A stretch of DNA of 40,000 nt from Stramonita haemastoma (taxonomy: Eukaryota; Mollusca; Gastropoda; Neogastropoda; Muricidae). Within the stretch, counting starts at the first letter, position 1. Each line of letters begins with the position of its first letter. Positions 1 through 9,297 of this stretch are shown piece by piece. A model generated the notes under the pieces. That model searched no databases. It was given only the letters and a program-made list of their open reading frames with translations, and was not told the DNA's origin. The DNA is taken from NCBI GenBank assembly GCA_030674155.1, contig CM060323.1:619393-659392 (forward strand), written 5' to 3'. The position numbers and the translations under genes are program-made.

Positions 1-1113
1 CTCGACTTATCTGCAGCATTTGACACTATAGACCATTCAATTCTTCTCTCCCGTCTCCAAAACACTTTCGGTATTAAAGGCACTGCCCTCACCTGGTTTA
101 GTTCGTACCTGACAAACCGATTACAAACTGTGGCAGTAAACCAGATTCATTCCACACCAACCAAACTAGAATGCGGAGTCCCTCAAGGATCTGTTCTAGG
201 CCCTGTTCTCTTTACTCTCTATACTGCTCCCCTATCACATGTTATTAACCGTCATCAGATCAACCATCACTTTTATGCAGACGACTCTCAGATTCTAAGC
301 AGTGATACACCTGAAAACCTGCCTTCTCTCTTGACAAATATGTCTTACTGCCTTCAAGATATCCAAAACTGGATGATACAGAACAAATTACAATTAAACG
401 CAGATAAAACCGAATCCATGCTTGTAGGGACCAAACACAAACTGTCTTTTATCACAACAACTTCAATAGAATTCGGCAATACGTCAGTCCCTCTATCCAG
501 TGCTGTAAAGTATCTAGGAGTCGTTATTGACAATACACTCTCCATGCAAAAATTCATCACCCAGACCTGTCAGTCATGCTACTATCAACTACGGCGCATT
601 AGTGCAATTCGAAAGTACCTGTCCACTGATGCAACATCCAAACTAGTCACTTCTCTTATTCTTTCACGTCTGGACTATTGCAATTCTCTTTTGGCTGGTC
701 TGCCAGCATCATCTATCCACTCTCTCCAACGTATACAAAACTCTGCAGCTCGACTGGTCCTCAGAAAGAAAAAATCTGAACACATTACTCCTCTCTTGCA
801 ATCTCTCCACTGGCTGCCTGTGCCACAGAGAGTTAACTACAAGATCAGTACTCTCTGTTATAAATGTCTCCACAAAACAGCACCCTCCTACCTCTGTGAA
901 TGTCTTCACGTGTACACACCTTCTCGTTCCCTCCGCTCGGCTGCAGATACCTTATCCTTAAAAATTCCGAGATTCAACCTATCTACCGTTGGCCGCCGCT
1001 CTTTCTCTATTTCTGGTCCATCAATCTGGAATGACCTCCCTCTCTCCCTTCGGCAAAAGCCTACATATGACACTTTTAAATCCAACCTCAAGACACACTT
1101 GTTTCAAACCTAA
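1..1113 (+). CDS. LINE reverse transcriptase, C-terminal 370 residues (L2/CR1-like non-LTR element), partial at the window edge
   Basis: The frame is open from base 1, so the protein begins before the window; the first ATG at 130 is internal. It copies element RNA into DNA at the nicked target. Visible reverse transcriptase blocks in order: LDLSAAFDTIDHS (residues 1-13, first catalytic Asp), GVPQGSVLGPVLF (about residues 59-71), and FYADD (YADD at 92-95, the two catalytic Asp). The C-terminus, SGPSIWNDLPLSLR followed by FKSNLKTHLF, is typical of CR1/L2-group elements. No stop or frameshift is visible, so this is a young copy; the endonuclease part lies outside the window. Two other copies of the family lie at 19287-21245. 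Clade assignment is by motif only; Daphne- or Crack-type relatives are possible. Confidence 0.85.
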   Translation, partial: LDLSAAFDTIDHSILLSRLQNTFGIKGTALTWFSSYLTNRLQTVAVNQIHSTPTKLECGVPQGSVLGPVLFTLYTAPLSHVINRHQINHHFYADDSQILSSDTPENLPSLLTNMSYCLQDIQNWMIQNKLQLNADKTESMLVGTKHKLSFITTTSIEFGNTSVPLSSAVKYLGVVIDNTLSMQKFITQTCQSCYYQLRRISAIRKYLSTDATSKLVTSLILSRLDYCNSLLAGLPASSIHSLQRIQNSAARLVLRKKKSEHITPLLQSLHWLPVPQRVNYKISTLCYKCLHKTAPSYLCECLHVYTPSRSLRSAADTLSLKIPRFNLSTVGRRSFSISGPSIWNDLPLSLRQKPTYDTFKSNLKTHLFQT

Positions 1114-1201
1114 GATTTTTGCCTTCTGTTTTCATCTCCTATTTGTCCCTGCCTTCAACAATTGAAATTCCATTCACCATGTCAAAATGTATAACCTCTA
1201 T

Positions 1202-1254
<53 letters not shown>

Positions 1255-1440
1255 AGTGTGTGTGTGCGTGTGTGTGTGTGCGTGCGCGCGCGCGCGCGTG
1301 TGTGCTTTCGTACTTGCTAGAATTATTTATTGTCATTGGTTGTTTGTTGTGAGGGTCGAGTGCAAGCGCTTTGATTTTGTTTTTACAAGATATAGCGCTA
1401 TATAAATTCCATGTATTATTATTATTATTATTATTTTTCT
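1114..1440 (+). mobile_element. 3' UTR and 3' tail of the L2/CR1-like LINE
   Basis: It follows the RT stop directly and holds a (TG)n/(CG)n tract (1204-1302), a conserved ~130-bp tail (1303-1425) with the 12-bp palindrome TATAGCGCTATA at 1391-1402, and a terminal (ATT)n. The same tail recurs at 2071-2183 (plus), in reverse near 19365-19410, and, more diverged, at 21070-21200. The tail is presumably the recognition site for the element's reverse transcriptase. Confidence 0.85.
1204..1302. repeat. (TG)n with (CG)n interruptions
   Basis: Alternating purine-pyrimidine tract inside the LINE 3' UTR; the equivalent position in the copy at 21001-21068 also carries TG repeats, so the microsatellite travels with the element. 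Confidence 0.95.
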
Positions 1441-1477
1441 GTTTCATTTTTCAAACAAAATGTTATTCGTTCAGAAC

Positions 1478-1785
1478 CAACGTAGCATCAATACGGGTCG
1501 TTGAATCCCGTTTGGGTCCGAAACTTTCCCCCCATCATTTAGACCGAGAGTAGTGGTCTGGGTGCTAGTCTTTCGGATGAGACGATAAACTGAGGTCACG
1601 TTTAACGTACATAAAATTCTGTTTAAAATTGCCACTCTAATAGGGAAACAAATACAGTTGCAGACAGGAAAAAAAAAATAAAAATCGGTGGCGCTGCACT
1701 TGTGGTGACGCGCTTCCTCCTGGGAAAGCAGCTCGAATTTCACACAGGGAAATCTGCTGTAACTTAAAGTTTAACAAATGTAAAA
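1478..1785 (+). mobile_element. tRNA-derived SINE, family A (5' part degraded)
   Basis: A degenerate B-box region (GGTCGTTGAATCCCG near 1496) is followed by the block TTTCGGATGAGACGATAAAC (1573-1592) and a 3' part with GGCGCTGCACTTGTGGTGACG (from 1690) and TTTCACACAGGGAAATCTGC (from 1739). The order and wording match a SINE type I know from mollusc genomes. A second copy lies on the minus strand at 35810-36125. Family naming is from memory and needs a Repbase/Dfam search. Confidence 0.75.
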
Positions 1786-1954
1786 ACAAAAAAAGGTAAA
1801 TCTACATGAAATGAGTACAACAAGCAATGATAATGTGAGTACTCTAACGTCCATACATAATTATGTAAGAACGGCTGCACTGCAGCTGAACACAACAATT
1901 GCGTTAAATAATTGAACAACAGTAATATAAAAAAACAACTAAGTATTTACATAC
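1786..1954. other. AT-rich spacer, nothing recognised
   Basis: Short unique-looking stretch between two SINEs with no ORF and no repeat that I can match elsewhere in the window. Confidence 0.5.
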
Positions 1955-2181
1955 GGGATAGCTCAGTGGTCAGATAGCTCGCTTTCCCCAAGCTAAGGTT
2001 AAGCAGCATCGAGCGTGGATACCAGTTGAATGGGTGACCGTTTGCGCGCCTTAGCTTCAGTACAGTACAGTGTGCTTTCGAATTTGCTAGAATTATTTAT
2101 TGTCATTGATTGTTTGTTGTGAGGGTCGAGTGCAAGCGCTTTGATTTGTTTTTACAAGATATAGCGCTATATAAATTCCAT

Positions 2182-2247
<66 letters not shown>
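1955..2247 (+). mobile_element. Chimeric SINE: tRNA-like A-box + 5S rRNA-derived segment + L2/CR1-like LINE tail
   Basis: It begins with a perfect pol III A-box (TAGCTCAGTGG, 1959-1969). Bases 1989-2040 then resemble the 5S rRNA internal control region: an AAGCTAAG...AGCAGCATCGAGC A-box part with about 5 extra bases, and a C-box-like GTTGAATGGGTGACCG at the end. After a 30-bp linker, 2071-2183 is almost identical to the tail of the LINE at 1303-1425, palindrome included, and ends in (TTA)n. I infer a non-autonomous element moved by that LINE. A chance template-switch chimera with a single copy is the alternative. Confidence 0.7.
2184..2247. repeat. (ATT)n microsatellite, tail of the chimeric SINE
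   Basis: About 21 uninterrupted ATT units directly after the shared LINE tail; the same repeat type follows every copy of that tail on the plus strand. Confidence 0.95.
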
Positions 2248-2276
2248 TAATTGTAATGATGAGTATGTATTATTGG

Positions 2277-2383
2277 TATGTGTGTACGTGCGTGCGCGCA
2301 CACGTGAGTTTGTGTGTTCGTGCGTGTGTGTGAGTGTGTGTGTATGTATGTATGTGTGTGTGTATGTTTGTGTGTGTGTGATT
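2277..2383. repeat. TG-rich imperfect microsatellite
   Basis: Alternating TG/CG with TATG interruptions; no gene content. Confidence 0.9.
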
Positions 2384-2389
2384 TGAAAA

Positions 2390-2797
2390 TCTGATTGTTT
2401 TGAACTGTGTTTTTTCGCTTTTTGTGTCTTTGAAATTGTGTAGGGATGTGTTTTTTTCTTGCTACCGTGGAATAATTTGAATTTGTAATCTATAGTGTCA
2501 TAGTGTGTGAGAATATAAGTAAGGAAAATCATTGACTTGAAATAGTGTATATTGTGATTTATTTTGTGCCTGTAATTGTGTGTAGTTGGATAGTTGGTTA
2601 TATAAATAAGTGATAAAGTTTATCATTTGCTTTATTATATCTATATGTTATATAATTCTTTATGATTGTTTGCCAGTGGGTTTATTGTTGTTGTTTTTGT
2701 TTTTTTGTTTTTGGTGTGTTTTTTTCTGAGGACCTGGTGTAAAGAAGCCTCTGGCTTATCCATATTTCCTCAATAAAACGTTTGAGTTCGAGTCAAA
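2390..2797 (+). mobile_element. 3' UTR and tail of an unidentified LINE
   Basis: AT-rich, T-skewed sequence ending in GGACCTGGTGTAAAGAAGCC, a short stem (AAGCC/GGCTT, 2747-2759) and CAATAAAACGTTTGAGTTCG. The end matches the layout of the tails at 3580-3722, 33430-33590 and 34620-34738. No coding part remains upstream. Confidence 0.6.
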
Positions 2798-2799
2798 CA

Positions 2800-3298
2800 A
2801 TGCTGGAAATGTTATATACTACTGGGTATAATATCGTTTGGTTGAACCAAGGTGTAGGAGACATAAAAATGTTCTTGCGTGCCTTTAAACAAAGACTTGT
2901 TGATTGGTTTGATCAGGAATGGACTGGCACCATTAGAGACCGTGAGCGATATGATGGTTATAGAGACTTTAAAAACTATTTTTGAAAAAGAAAAGTATAT
3001 CACTGAAATGGATACATATTGTTTTCGAGTTGCAGTTACGCAAGTTCGATTCAATGTTCTACCATTGAACAATAATACACAGCGGTATAATAGTTTAAAC
3101 GAAGTTACGCAATGCCCTGTTTGTAAAGATCAAATAGAAAATGAACACTTTATACTGAATTGCCCTATCTATGAAGACTTGAGAAATAAGTTTCTTAAAG
3201 ATTCTAAAAGACTTCCTTTCTATGTGCTGCTCAAAGCCACTGTACCTACTGATAGATACAATTTATCAGTTTTAACTTTCTTGCTTTATAATTACTAA
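2800..3298 (+). pseudogene. LINE ORF2 C-terminal region with CCHC zinc knuckle (I-like), one frameshift
   Basis: A 5'-truncated piece of a LINE protein beginning right after another LINE's tail. The first part reads ...FLRAFKQRLVDWFDQEW (frame of 2782) and the second ...EKEKYITEMDTYCFRVAVTQ (frame of 2879); they join at about 2975-2983 through a single-base frameshift in a T/A run. The second part contains a C-X2-C-X7-H-X4-C knuckle (CPVCKDQIENEHFILNC, codons near 3114-3164) followed by PIYEDLRNKF, a C-terminal arrangement common in I-like and related LINEs where it is thought to bind template RNA. It stops at 3296-3298. No catalytic RT block remains, so it is dead. Confidence 0.8.
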
Positions 3299-3430
3299 TA
3301 CATTATTTCATATGCATATACGATGATAGTAATATGTTTATATCACCTATGTCATATGCACACACTCTATGCCCACCACTTTTTTGTATTGTGGCCTAAG
3401 GCCAATGTACATTAAACAATTTCAGTGTTA
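3299..3430 (+). mobile_element. 3' UTR and tail of the truncated LINE
   Basis: Follows the stop codon; contains a hairpin TGGCCTAAGGCCA (3392-3404) and an AATAAA-like ACATTAAACAATTTCAGTG end, then passes straight into a (CT)n tract. Confidence 0.6.
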
Positions 3431-3434
3431 AGTG

Positions 3435-3556
3435 TTCTCTCTGTCTGTCTGTCTCTCTGTCTCTATCTCTGTCTCTCTCTCTCTCTATCTCTGTCTCTGT
3501 CTCTCTCTGTCTCCCTCTGTCTCTCTCTGTCTCTCTCTCCCTCTCTCTCTCTCTGT
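3435..3556. repeat. (CT)n / (CTGT)n microsatellite
   Basis: Pyrimidine tract directly after a LINE tail. Confidence 0.95.
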
Positions 3557-3579
3557 CTTTGCTCTTGGTAATTGGATCA

Positions 3580-3722
3580 TTATAATTGTTCTTGTTTTAG
3601 TTGAGGCTGTCTTTTTATCTTGATGTTATCCCTGAAAGGGGCGGGGACTGGATGTAAAAAAGCACATGAGTGCTTATCTATTATCCTCGAATAAAAGAGT
3701 TTTGCCTTGCCTTGCCTTGCCT
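3580..3722 (+). mobile_element. LINE 3' tail ending in (CTTGC)n, copy 1
   Basis: GGGGCGGGGACTGGATGTAA, a hairpin AAGCACATGAGTGCTT (3660-3675), ATCCTCGAATAAAAGAG, then four CTTGC units. An almost identical block is at 34620-34738, 31 kb away in the same orientation. The 3' ends of the SINE family B copies at 5935-6250 and 24653-24768 resemble it. Confidence 0.7.
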
Positions 3723-3748
3723 TGTCTATCTCTGTCTTTGTCTGTCTT

Positions 3749-3779
<31 letters not shown>

Positions 3780-3908
3780 GTCTGTCTCTTTCTCTCACTC
3801 ACTCTTGTCTGCCTCTTTTTTTTTTCTCCCTTCCCCCCTCTCTTCCCCCCTCTCTCTCCCTCTCTTTATTTCTCTGTCTCTCACTCTCTGTCTCTCTGAC
3901 CTCAGTCT

Positions 3909-3996
<88 letters not shown>

Positions 3997-4067
3997 CCTC
4001 TCTGTCTGTCTGTGTGTGTCTCTCTCTTGTCTCACTCTTGTCTCACTCTTGTCTCACTCTCTCTCTT

Positions 4068-4126
<59 letters not shown>

Positions 4127-4520
4127 TTACTTCTTTCTTTCTTACTTTCTGTCTTTCTCTCTGTTGTGTCTGTCTCTTCCCCTCTTTCTTTCTCCCTCTC
4201 TCTCTGTTCATCTCTATCTCTCTGTTTCCCTCTCGCTCTCTCTCTTTCTCTCTCTATTTGTCTCTCTCTCTCTCATTGTCTGTCTATCTGTCTTTCTCTA
4301 TGTCTCGTCTCTGTCTCCCTCTGTCTCCCCCCCCCCTTTCTCTCTGTCTGTCTTTCTCTCTGTCCCTCTCATGCCTTAGTCTCTTTTTCTCCCTCTCTCT
4401 CCCTCCCTCTCGCCTCTGTCTCCCTCTGTCTCTCCCCCCCCCCCTTCTCTCTCAATGTCTTTCTCTCTGTCTCTCTCCTGTCTTAGTCTCTTTTTTGTCC
4501 CTCTCTCTCCCCCTCTCTGA
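3723..4520. repeat. 800-bp CT-rich polypyrimidine tract
   Basis: Mixed (CT)n, (CTGT)n, CCCTCT and C-run blocks. It produces long open frames in several registers rich in Leu, Ser, Cys and Val, which are artefacts. Strand asymmetry is extreme, so triplex (H-DNA) formation is possible. Confidence 0.97.
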
Positions 4521-4522
4521 GG

Positions 4523-4523
<1 letters not shown>

Positions 4524-4597
<74 letters not shown>
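4524..4597. repeat. (TG)n microsatellite
   Basis: About 37 uninterrupted TG units, abutting the 3' end of the minus-strand LINE. Confidence 0.98.
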
Positions 4598-4598
<1 letters not shown>

Positions 4599-5860
4599 CT
4601 ACAGTAGAGGTCTTACTGGGGAAGAATATATAACCTTAGCAACTGATGTTATGAACTGCTGAGAGTCATGTAAAACTTTTTGAACGGTGGCGTATCTTTT
4701 TTTAAAATATCTAGTCCGTTCCTTTTAAATAGGTCAATAAGAATTGGGCAATGAAACAGTAAATGGTGGATTGAAAGAGGTTGAGAACAGCAACATGACA
4801 CATTTTTAGAATATTTGATATTTCATGTATTTAGCCTTAGTTTATACAGTAAAATTTCCACTTAACGAGAACAAGAAATATGTTCAAAGTATGATGTTTT
4901 TAGTTTGGTTTGCATTCTATTCATCAATTTAGCACTAATTTCATAAGACGACAGTACAAGATTGGAATCAAACGTGTCAATGCTACAATCAGAGGCACAC
5001 ATTCCAATAAATTTCACAATGAGAAGGGACCCAACATAAAGTTATTTGGATGCCTCTGCTTGCAATACGATGAATCAAAAACTTAATCTCAAATATAATA
5101 CCTGTCCTTATTTTCCCCTGCAAGTTCTTTAGTGCCATCAATACTGCTTTTGAATCAACGGAAAAAAGTATGTGGCAAATATCAAGAGCCCTATTAGACA
5201 AAAGCTTCAAGGCCATTAGGAATTGCAAATAATTCAGACGTAAAAAACTAGAAAAATGATCTTCTAAATAAAACGACTTTTGCACTTTTAAAGCAGGAAT
5301 CACAAATGCTGCCCACTTCTACCTGATTCTAATGCAGATCCATCAGTATACACTTTCAAGTGATTGAAAGAATTACATTCAATGTGGCTTTTTAAATCAA
5401 CAGTGAGAAGATTTTGATCTTCATTCTTTTTTACATCCGTGTAATCAATGTCAAAGTTAGCTGAAATAATTATGTTCCCATGGAGGCATTAGGGGAACCA
5501 TCGGTAAATTTGGAATCGTTGCTATGTCAATACCATTTTCTTTTATTAATGAATCAGTATACTTTTTAATTGGCAGCAGACATGAAATATCGCATGCTCA
5601 TTTTGGATAATCAGTGTCTTGATCCATAAGTATTTAATCTTTTACTGAATTTGGAATACAGAAACTTCGAATTACGTACTTTGAAACCGTCAATCTTCGT
5701 TGATCTGAAAGAGATAGTAAGTGTGCTTCTTTATAGGTATTAGCTGTGTTAGTATGGGCTGGAACACCAAGTGCTATCTTTATGGCTTTACTGTCTAAAC
5801 TTTGTAATTTTTTAAGCAGATAATTGTGCTGTGTGTGTGTGTGCGCGCGCGTGCGCACGC
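4599..5860 (-). pseudogene. LINE 3' end on the minus strand: RT thumb, RNase H and zinc knuckle (I-like)
   Basis: Read on the minus strand. First, NYLLKKLQSLDSKAIKIALG (near 5830-5770) is the post-RT connection region. Next comes an RNase H domain, starting KVYTDGSALESG (near 5340), with FSVDSKAVLMALKNL and LCWVPSHCEI (4989-5303). Last, near 4745-4795, is a Cys/His knuckle (CCC...HHLLFHCP). RNase H removes the RNA template during cDNA synthesis and is found in I, R1, LOA and related clades. Stops lie between the pieces and there is an A-run frameshift near 4702-4708; the final stop is at 4599-4601. The 5' end stops at a TG/CG tract. It is the same group as the copy at 7185-10306. Confidence 0.8.
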
Positions 5861-5885
5861 GTGTGTGTTCGTGTGTGTGTGTGTG
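5829..5885. repeat. (TG)n/(CG)n microsatellite
   Basis: Alternating purine-pyrimidine tract at the 5' truncation point of the minus-strand LINE. Confidence 0.9.
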
Positions 5886-5934
5886 TTCGATTCATTTTAG
5901 TCTCTTCACAAAATATAATAGAAATTTGAACAGG

Positions 5935-6250
5935 AAAAGGTGTCTTTTTAATTTATTTTTTATTTTGTTTTATTTCTTTATATCGAGGATAATGGAATAA
6001 GCACCCGTGTTTTTTTTTTCTTCCAGTCCCCGTGTGTATGCAGTTTTGTAAATCTTGTCATCTGTTCCCACCGGCACACAATGGCCTACTCTTACGAAAA
6101 GCGGAACAGGATTTAACATGTGCACAAGATGCTCTGCGTGCGTTCGCGTACGGGGCCTCGGTTTATAGTGTCATCCGAAGGACTTTTGGGGAGAGTGGAG
6201 TAAGCACTGATGTTAACTCCAGCGGAAAAATCCCCTCGAACCGGAATCGA
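5935..6250 (-). mobile_element. SINE family B, minus-strand copy
   Basis: On the minus strand: a B-box-like area (CGATTCCGGTTCGAG near 6235), CCTTCGGATGACACTATAAA (near 6182-6163), ACCGAGGCCCCGTACGCGAA, GGCCATTGTGTGCCGGTGGG (near 6085) and a tail (GGGGACTGG...CACGGGTGCTTATTCC) ending in A-rich DNA. It matches the plus copy at 22774-23050 and the fragment at 24653-24768. The tail resembles the LINE tails at 3580 and 34620. Confidence 0.75.
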
Positions 6251-6470
6251 CTCGGGTCGTCAAATTGCGCGCGCGCGTGCGTGCGTGCTTGCGTGTTTTC
6301 ATTTAATGTGTCTGCACTAAAAAGTGATTTTGACAGGACAGGGAAGGAGAAGGATAGACAGACAAGGGAAGGAGAAGGGGATAGAAATAAATGAAAGTCT
6401 TGTGTATGCGTTTTTAAGTTGAATGAATGAGACAAGGAAAAAACAGATCTAACCTTCAGAAGAAACTCAC
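6251..6470. other. Spacer with a short CG/TG tract, nothing else recognised
   Basis: Contains GCGCGCGCGTGCGTGCGTG at about 6268-6290 and purine-rich DNA; no supported gene. Confidence 0.5.
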
Positions 6471-6606
6471 TGATCTATGTGATGGGGCAGTAATTAGATT
6501 ACCTCCCATGCGATCAGAGCGCGACAGTCGTAGCGCCGTGATTCCATTTTGGGACACACCTGCGAATTATGCGACGCTCTGTTTCGTTGGGTGGTGGTTA
6601 AAAGCC
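6471..6606 (+). mobile_element. Probable tRNA-derived SINE head, family C, copy 1
   Basis: Matches blocks at 30296-30418 and 30651-30772 over about 120 bp, including GGACACACCTGCGAATTATG and TGTTTCGTTGGGTGGTGGTT. The 30296 copy shows a tRNA-like TGGTGTGGTAGTTAGGATC (A-box) and a degraded B-box; this copy has lost both, which makes the classification tentative. Confidence 0.5.
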
Positions 6607-7184
6607 AATCGTAGTATACATCGTACATTGTACAGTAGTACTACATTACACTATTTAAGCAGCCTCTACTTAGAGCTCGTTTACAATTCCAATATTGGAA
6701 ATCATCGCTGGCTCGCTAATTTCAATATCAAAATAACTAAGCCCCCATCTTCATTGTCTGTTGACATAAACTTTTGATTCAGGCTGTATCAATTGTAAAA
6801 TCAAAGAGATAATTATTAGAAAAAGAAGACTGATTGCCTAAAGCTAATGGGCAACTGATCTTGAAAGCAATTATTCATTAAGATAAAAAGTCACTGCAAA
6901 ATATTTAATAAACAACCAGGAATATTGGGCCAGACTAAGGAATAGATAAATAGATAGATTAAAAAATATGGGAAAACTTGACAGTTAAGCACAGTGACGG
7001 CGTAAGGTTAGATGATTTGAACGAGTATTGCCATGTTGTATTTGGGGAAGTTTGAAACTGTATGTTTAAGGTCAGAAGTCTATAGTATTTATAGTAAAAA
7101 CATTACCGAAGTTATCATCCGATAATTTCATAAATTGTCACATTTATTGAAAGTGGACAAATAATTCACTAGATTCTTCTTGTT
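6607..7184. other. AT-rich, no recognised gene; may hold the decayed 3' UTR of the minus-strand LINE
   Basis: No ORF of interest on either strand. It lies directly downstream (minus sense) of the RNase H region ending near 7185, so LINE C-terminus and 3' UTR would be expected here, but I cannot align it. Confidence 0.4.
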
Positions 7185-8327
7185 TTATGCCCCATTTGGC
7201 AGCTCAGGCAGCCCACTCATTAAATAAAATCTAAGATGAAGGTAACCTAATGGAGGCTAACGTATTTTCCTCTTAAAATTTTTTTTATTTGAAAAAGGAC
7301 TGAAAGAAAGTAAATCTGATTTTAACTCGACACAAGCTTAAATTTCTGAAGAGAGAAAAAGGTGAGTCATTGTTGTTTAGAGCCATAAGACTTGCCATAA
7401 CTTCCACAGTTATAAACAATCGATTTTTTTCTCAAGGTAATATGATTTTAGTTTTAAATTTGGGGATAACAAAAGCTGCACCTGCTAGTTGACTGCTAAG
7501 AAGTGATCCATCTGTGTAAATTTGGACATGATTTTGGTATGCGCTGTCGATGTGTGATCTAAAGGAACTAATTACAATATGTGGATTGTCATCATTCTTG
7601 TAAGGTGTATGCTCAATGTCAAAATGTGCTATTTTGCTCCCACTTTGGACAAGGTGTGAGCCTTTGCTCTACATCAGCATTCTCTGGAATGATTTCTGCT
7701 TTGCCTAATAGTTCTGTTGAATAGGACTGAATGGTAATTAAAGAGGAAATGTTCTTTGCTCATTTGGGAAAATTAGCATCGGATTTAATCGTAACCTTTT
7801 CTGATACAAAATTGTTGCATGATGTACTTCTAACAATGTATTTAGCACAAGCAAGTTGTGGTATTCATCTAAACGAAGTACATCTTCTTACTTATAATTA
7901 TGTGCCAAAAGATGATGCATGGAAAGAAACAAGTGAAAGGCATAATGCCATGCAATCTAAACTTTGCAATTTTTTAAAAAGATATTTAAGAGCATTAGAA
8001 AACACTTCTTGACACTAAGTTAACTTAGAACAAACAAATGATGTTGCTTAGTGTTTCAGTGCTATAGGGTCTTGCCCCCACGTTTGCTTATTAACGATTT
8101 AAGCAGGTTGATCCTTTTCTGGCTTTATTAATTATATGTTCAATATGTTAATTCCTGGTGAGTTTGAAAGTACAGTAACAATAACCCCAATGAAGTCTGC
8201 AGATTGCTGGTATATGATGAATTTATTTTCTTATTTACATTCTGGGAGATCATTAGGATTATTACCGGTATTGAAGAGCACACTGTGTGTTTTGTCTGAG
8301 GGATAACTTTAATCCATTTTCTGAAAT
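7185..8327 (-). pseudogene. RNase H-bearing LINE, 3' segment: RT palm end, thumb, RNase H (minus strand, I-like, decayed)
   Basis: Minus-strand reading: ISENGLKLSLRQNTQCALQ (8327-8270) continues the RT palm from the 9168-9297 segment. KARKGSTCL-type and LVCSKLT-type thumb sequence (about 8110-8030) and FKKLQSLD (near 7970) follow, then RNase H: VYTDGSLLSSQLAGAAFVIP (about 7525-7465), VEVMASLMALNN (near 7400), and NEW-AA-AAKWG (near 7220-7190), the last matching the usual G-N-E-x-A-D ending. Many stops and shifts. The plus-strand open frame at 7731-8012 is antisense to it. Together with 9168-9297 and 10154-10306 this is one LINE copy broken by two later insertions. Confidence 0.75.
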
Positions 8328-8339
8328 GTAGTGATTTAC
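8327..8339. repeat. 13-bp target-site duplication, left copy (TGTAGTGATTTAC)
   Basis: Exact repeat of 9155-9167. The duplicated bases encode part of the LINE RT on the minus strand (codons V-N-H-Y), proving insertion into the LINE. Confidence 0.9.
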
Positions 8340-9154
8340 CTTTTTTTTTTCTTTTGCTGCTCCATCTTCCCAGATGTTCCTATTCCTGCTGTTCCCACTC
8401 CGCTCGTTTCAATCTCCCCGCCATAGCCATACCCCAGGTTTGCTATGTCTCATCCTCAGGATCGGAACTCCACAGGGAACTCATCAATATCAGGTTGCTG
8501 TAGGGCCGCCAGCCAGAGGGGCCCTGCACTGCCGCTGGGTCACTTTGGTGGTGTTCAGTGGAGCCTGTTCTGAGCTACCATATGCAGGATACCACCTACT
8601 AAGCCCCCTGCTAACACAGCATTGGCTCAGTCGTAGGGCCAGACTGAGTGAGATGCCCACCTGAGGTGGCAACCACCACAATGTCCCTCCAACGACCATC
8701 CATATCGAACCTCCAACCCTAAAGGCTTTGACACAAACTCATCATAGGCACAGACGTGTATGGGAAAATCGAACCTGAGGAATCAGAGGCAATTTTTTCA
8801 TTCCATGATGATTGATTAGGATGATATAATGATGCTGCTGTGGAAGTACATCCACTTTGAGACTACTTGACAGGGCTGTACTCTACACTTACTAGCATAA
8901 TATACCCCGGCCTCAACCGGGCTGGAGAGATAGACACCTGCAGTGTTGGTCACGTAATTTGAGCAACACTTTCAAACTCGCATCCTTTAAGTGGATGATC
9001 TGTGTGGTTCCAGTCTTCCCATTGAGCCCACAGTACACCCACTTTGGGTAGGAGCCGGCCGGGGCCCGAAAAATCCCTGGCTCTTATGGGAATCGAATCC
9101 CTGACCTTCCAGTCAGGAGTCCAAGGCGCTAACCACTGCGCCATGGCGGCTGGT
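8340..9154 (-). mobile_element. Long (815-bp) tRNA-headed, poly(A)-tailed retroposon, family F, minus copy
   Basis: On the minus strand it starts ACCAGCCGCCATGG and carries an A-box (TGGCGCAGTGG) and a B-box (GGATTCGATTCCC, near 9100). It runs about 700 bp with no convincing ORF and ends GGAGCAGCAAAAG plus an A-rich run. Perfect 13-bp duplications flank it. It matches the plus copy at 9298-10142 along its whole length. At over 800 bp it is much longer than usual SINEs (150-500 bp); a composite or dimeric SINE is possible. Plus-strand frames such as 8374-8664 are antisense and not conserved. Confidence 0.85.
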
Positions 9155-9167
9155 TGTAGTGATTTAC
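9155..9167. repeat. 13-bp target-site duplication, right copy
   Basis: Exact repeat of 8327-8339. Confidence 0.9.
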
Positions 9168-9297
9168 TTTGTCAAGTTCTGTTTGATATACTTTTCTGTC
9201 ATTGTTTAAAGTCCTTTAGGGGTGTCTCCTTTCATTGTTTACATTGTCATCTGCATTTTGAGCATGACTGCAGTGTTTGAAGCATATTTATGAGGTC
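9168..9297 (-). pseudogene. LINE RT segment with the catalytic ADD block, between two inserted retroposons
   Basis: Minus-strand translation gives AQNADDNVNNERR (near 9255-9220), the catalytic Asp-Asp block with Tyr lost, then YQTELDKVNHY running into the left segment across the target-site duplication. It belongs between the PQGS-like block at 10154-10306 and the NGLKLS block at 8270-8327 and keeps the expected RT order. One frameshift or stop occurs within it. Confidence 0.75.

Noticed and set aside
1989..2040. 5S rRNA gene
   Set aside because: Only about 50 bases resemble 5S rRNA, with an internal insertion, inside a SINE-like unit.
3670..4662. 330-codon open frame rich in Leu, Ser, Val and Cys
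   Set aside because: It is a translation of the CT/TG tract; open in several registers and without a conserved motif.
7731..8012. 93-codon plus-strand ORF with natural-looking composition
   Set aside because: It lies antisense to decayed LINE coding sequence (the minus strand reads FKKLQSLD and the RT thumb).
8374..8664. 96-codon plus-strand ORF inside the long retroposon
   Set aside because: Antisense to the element and not preserved in the second copy.
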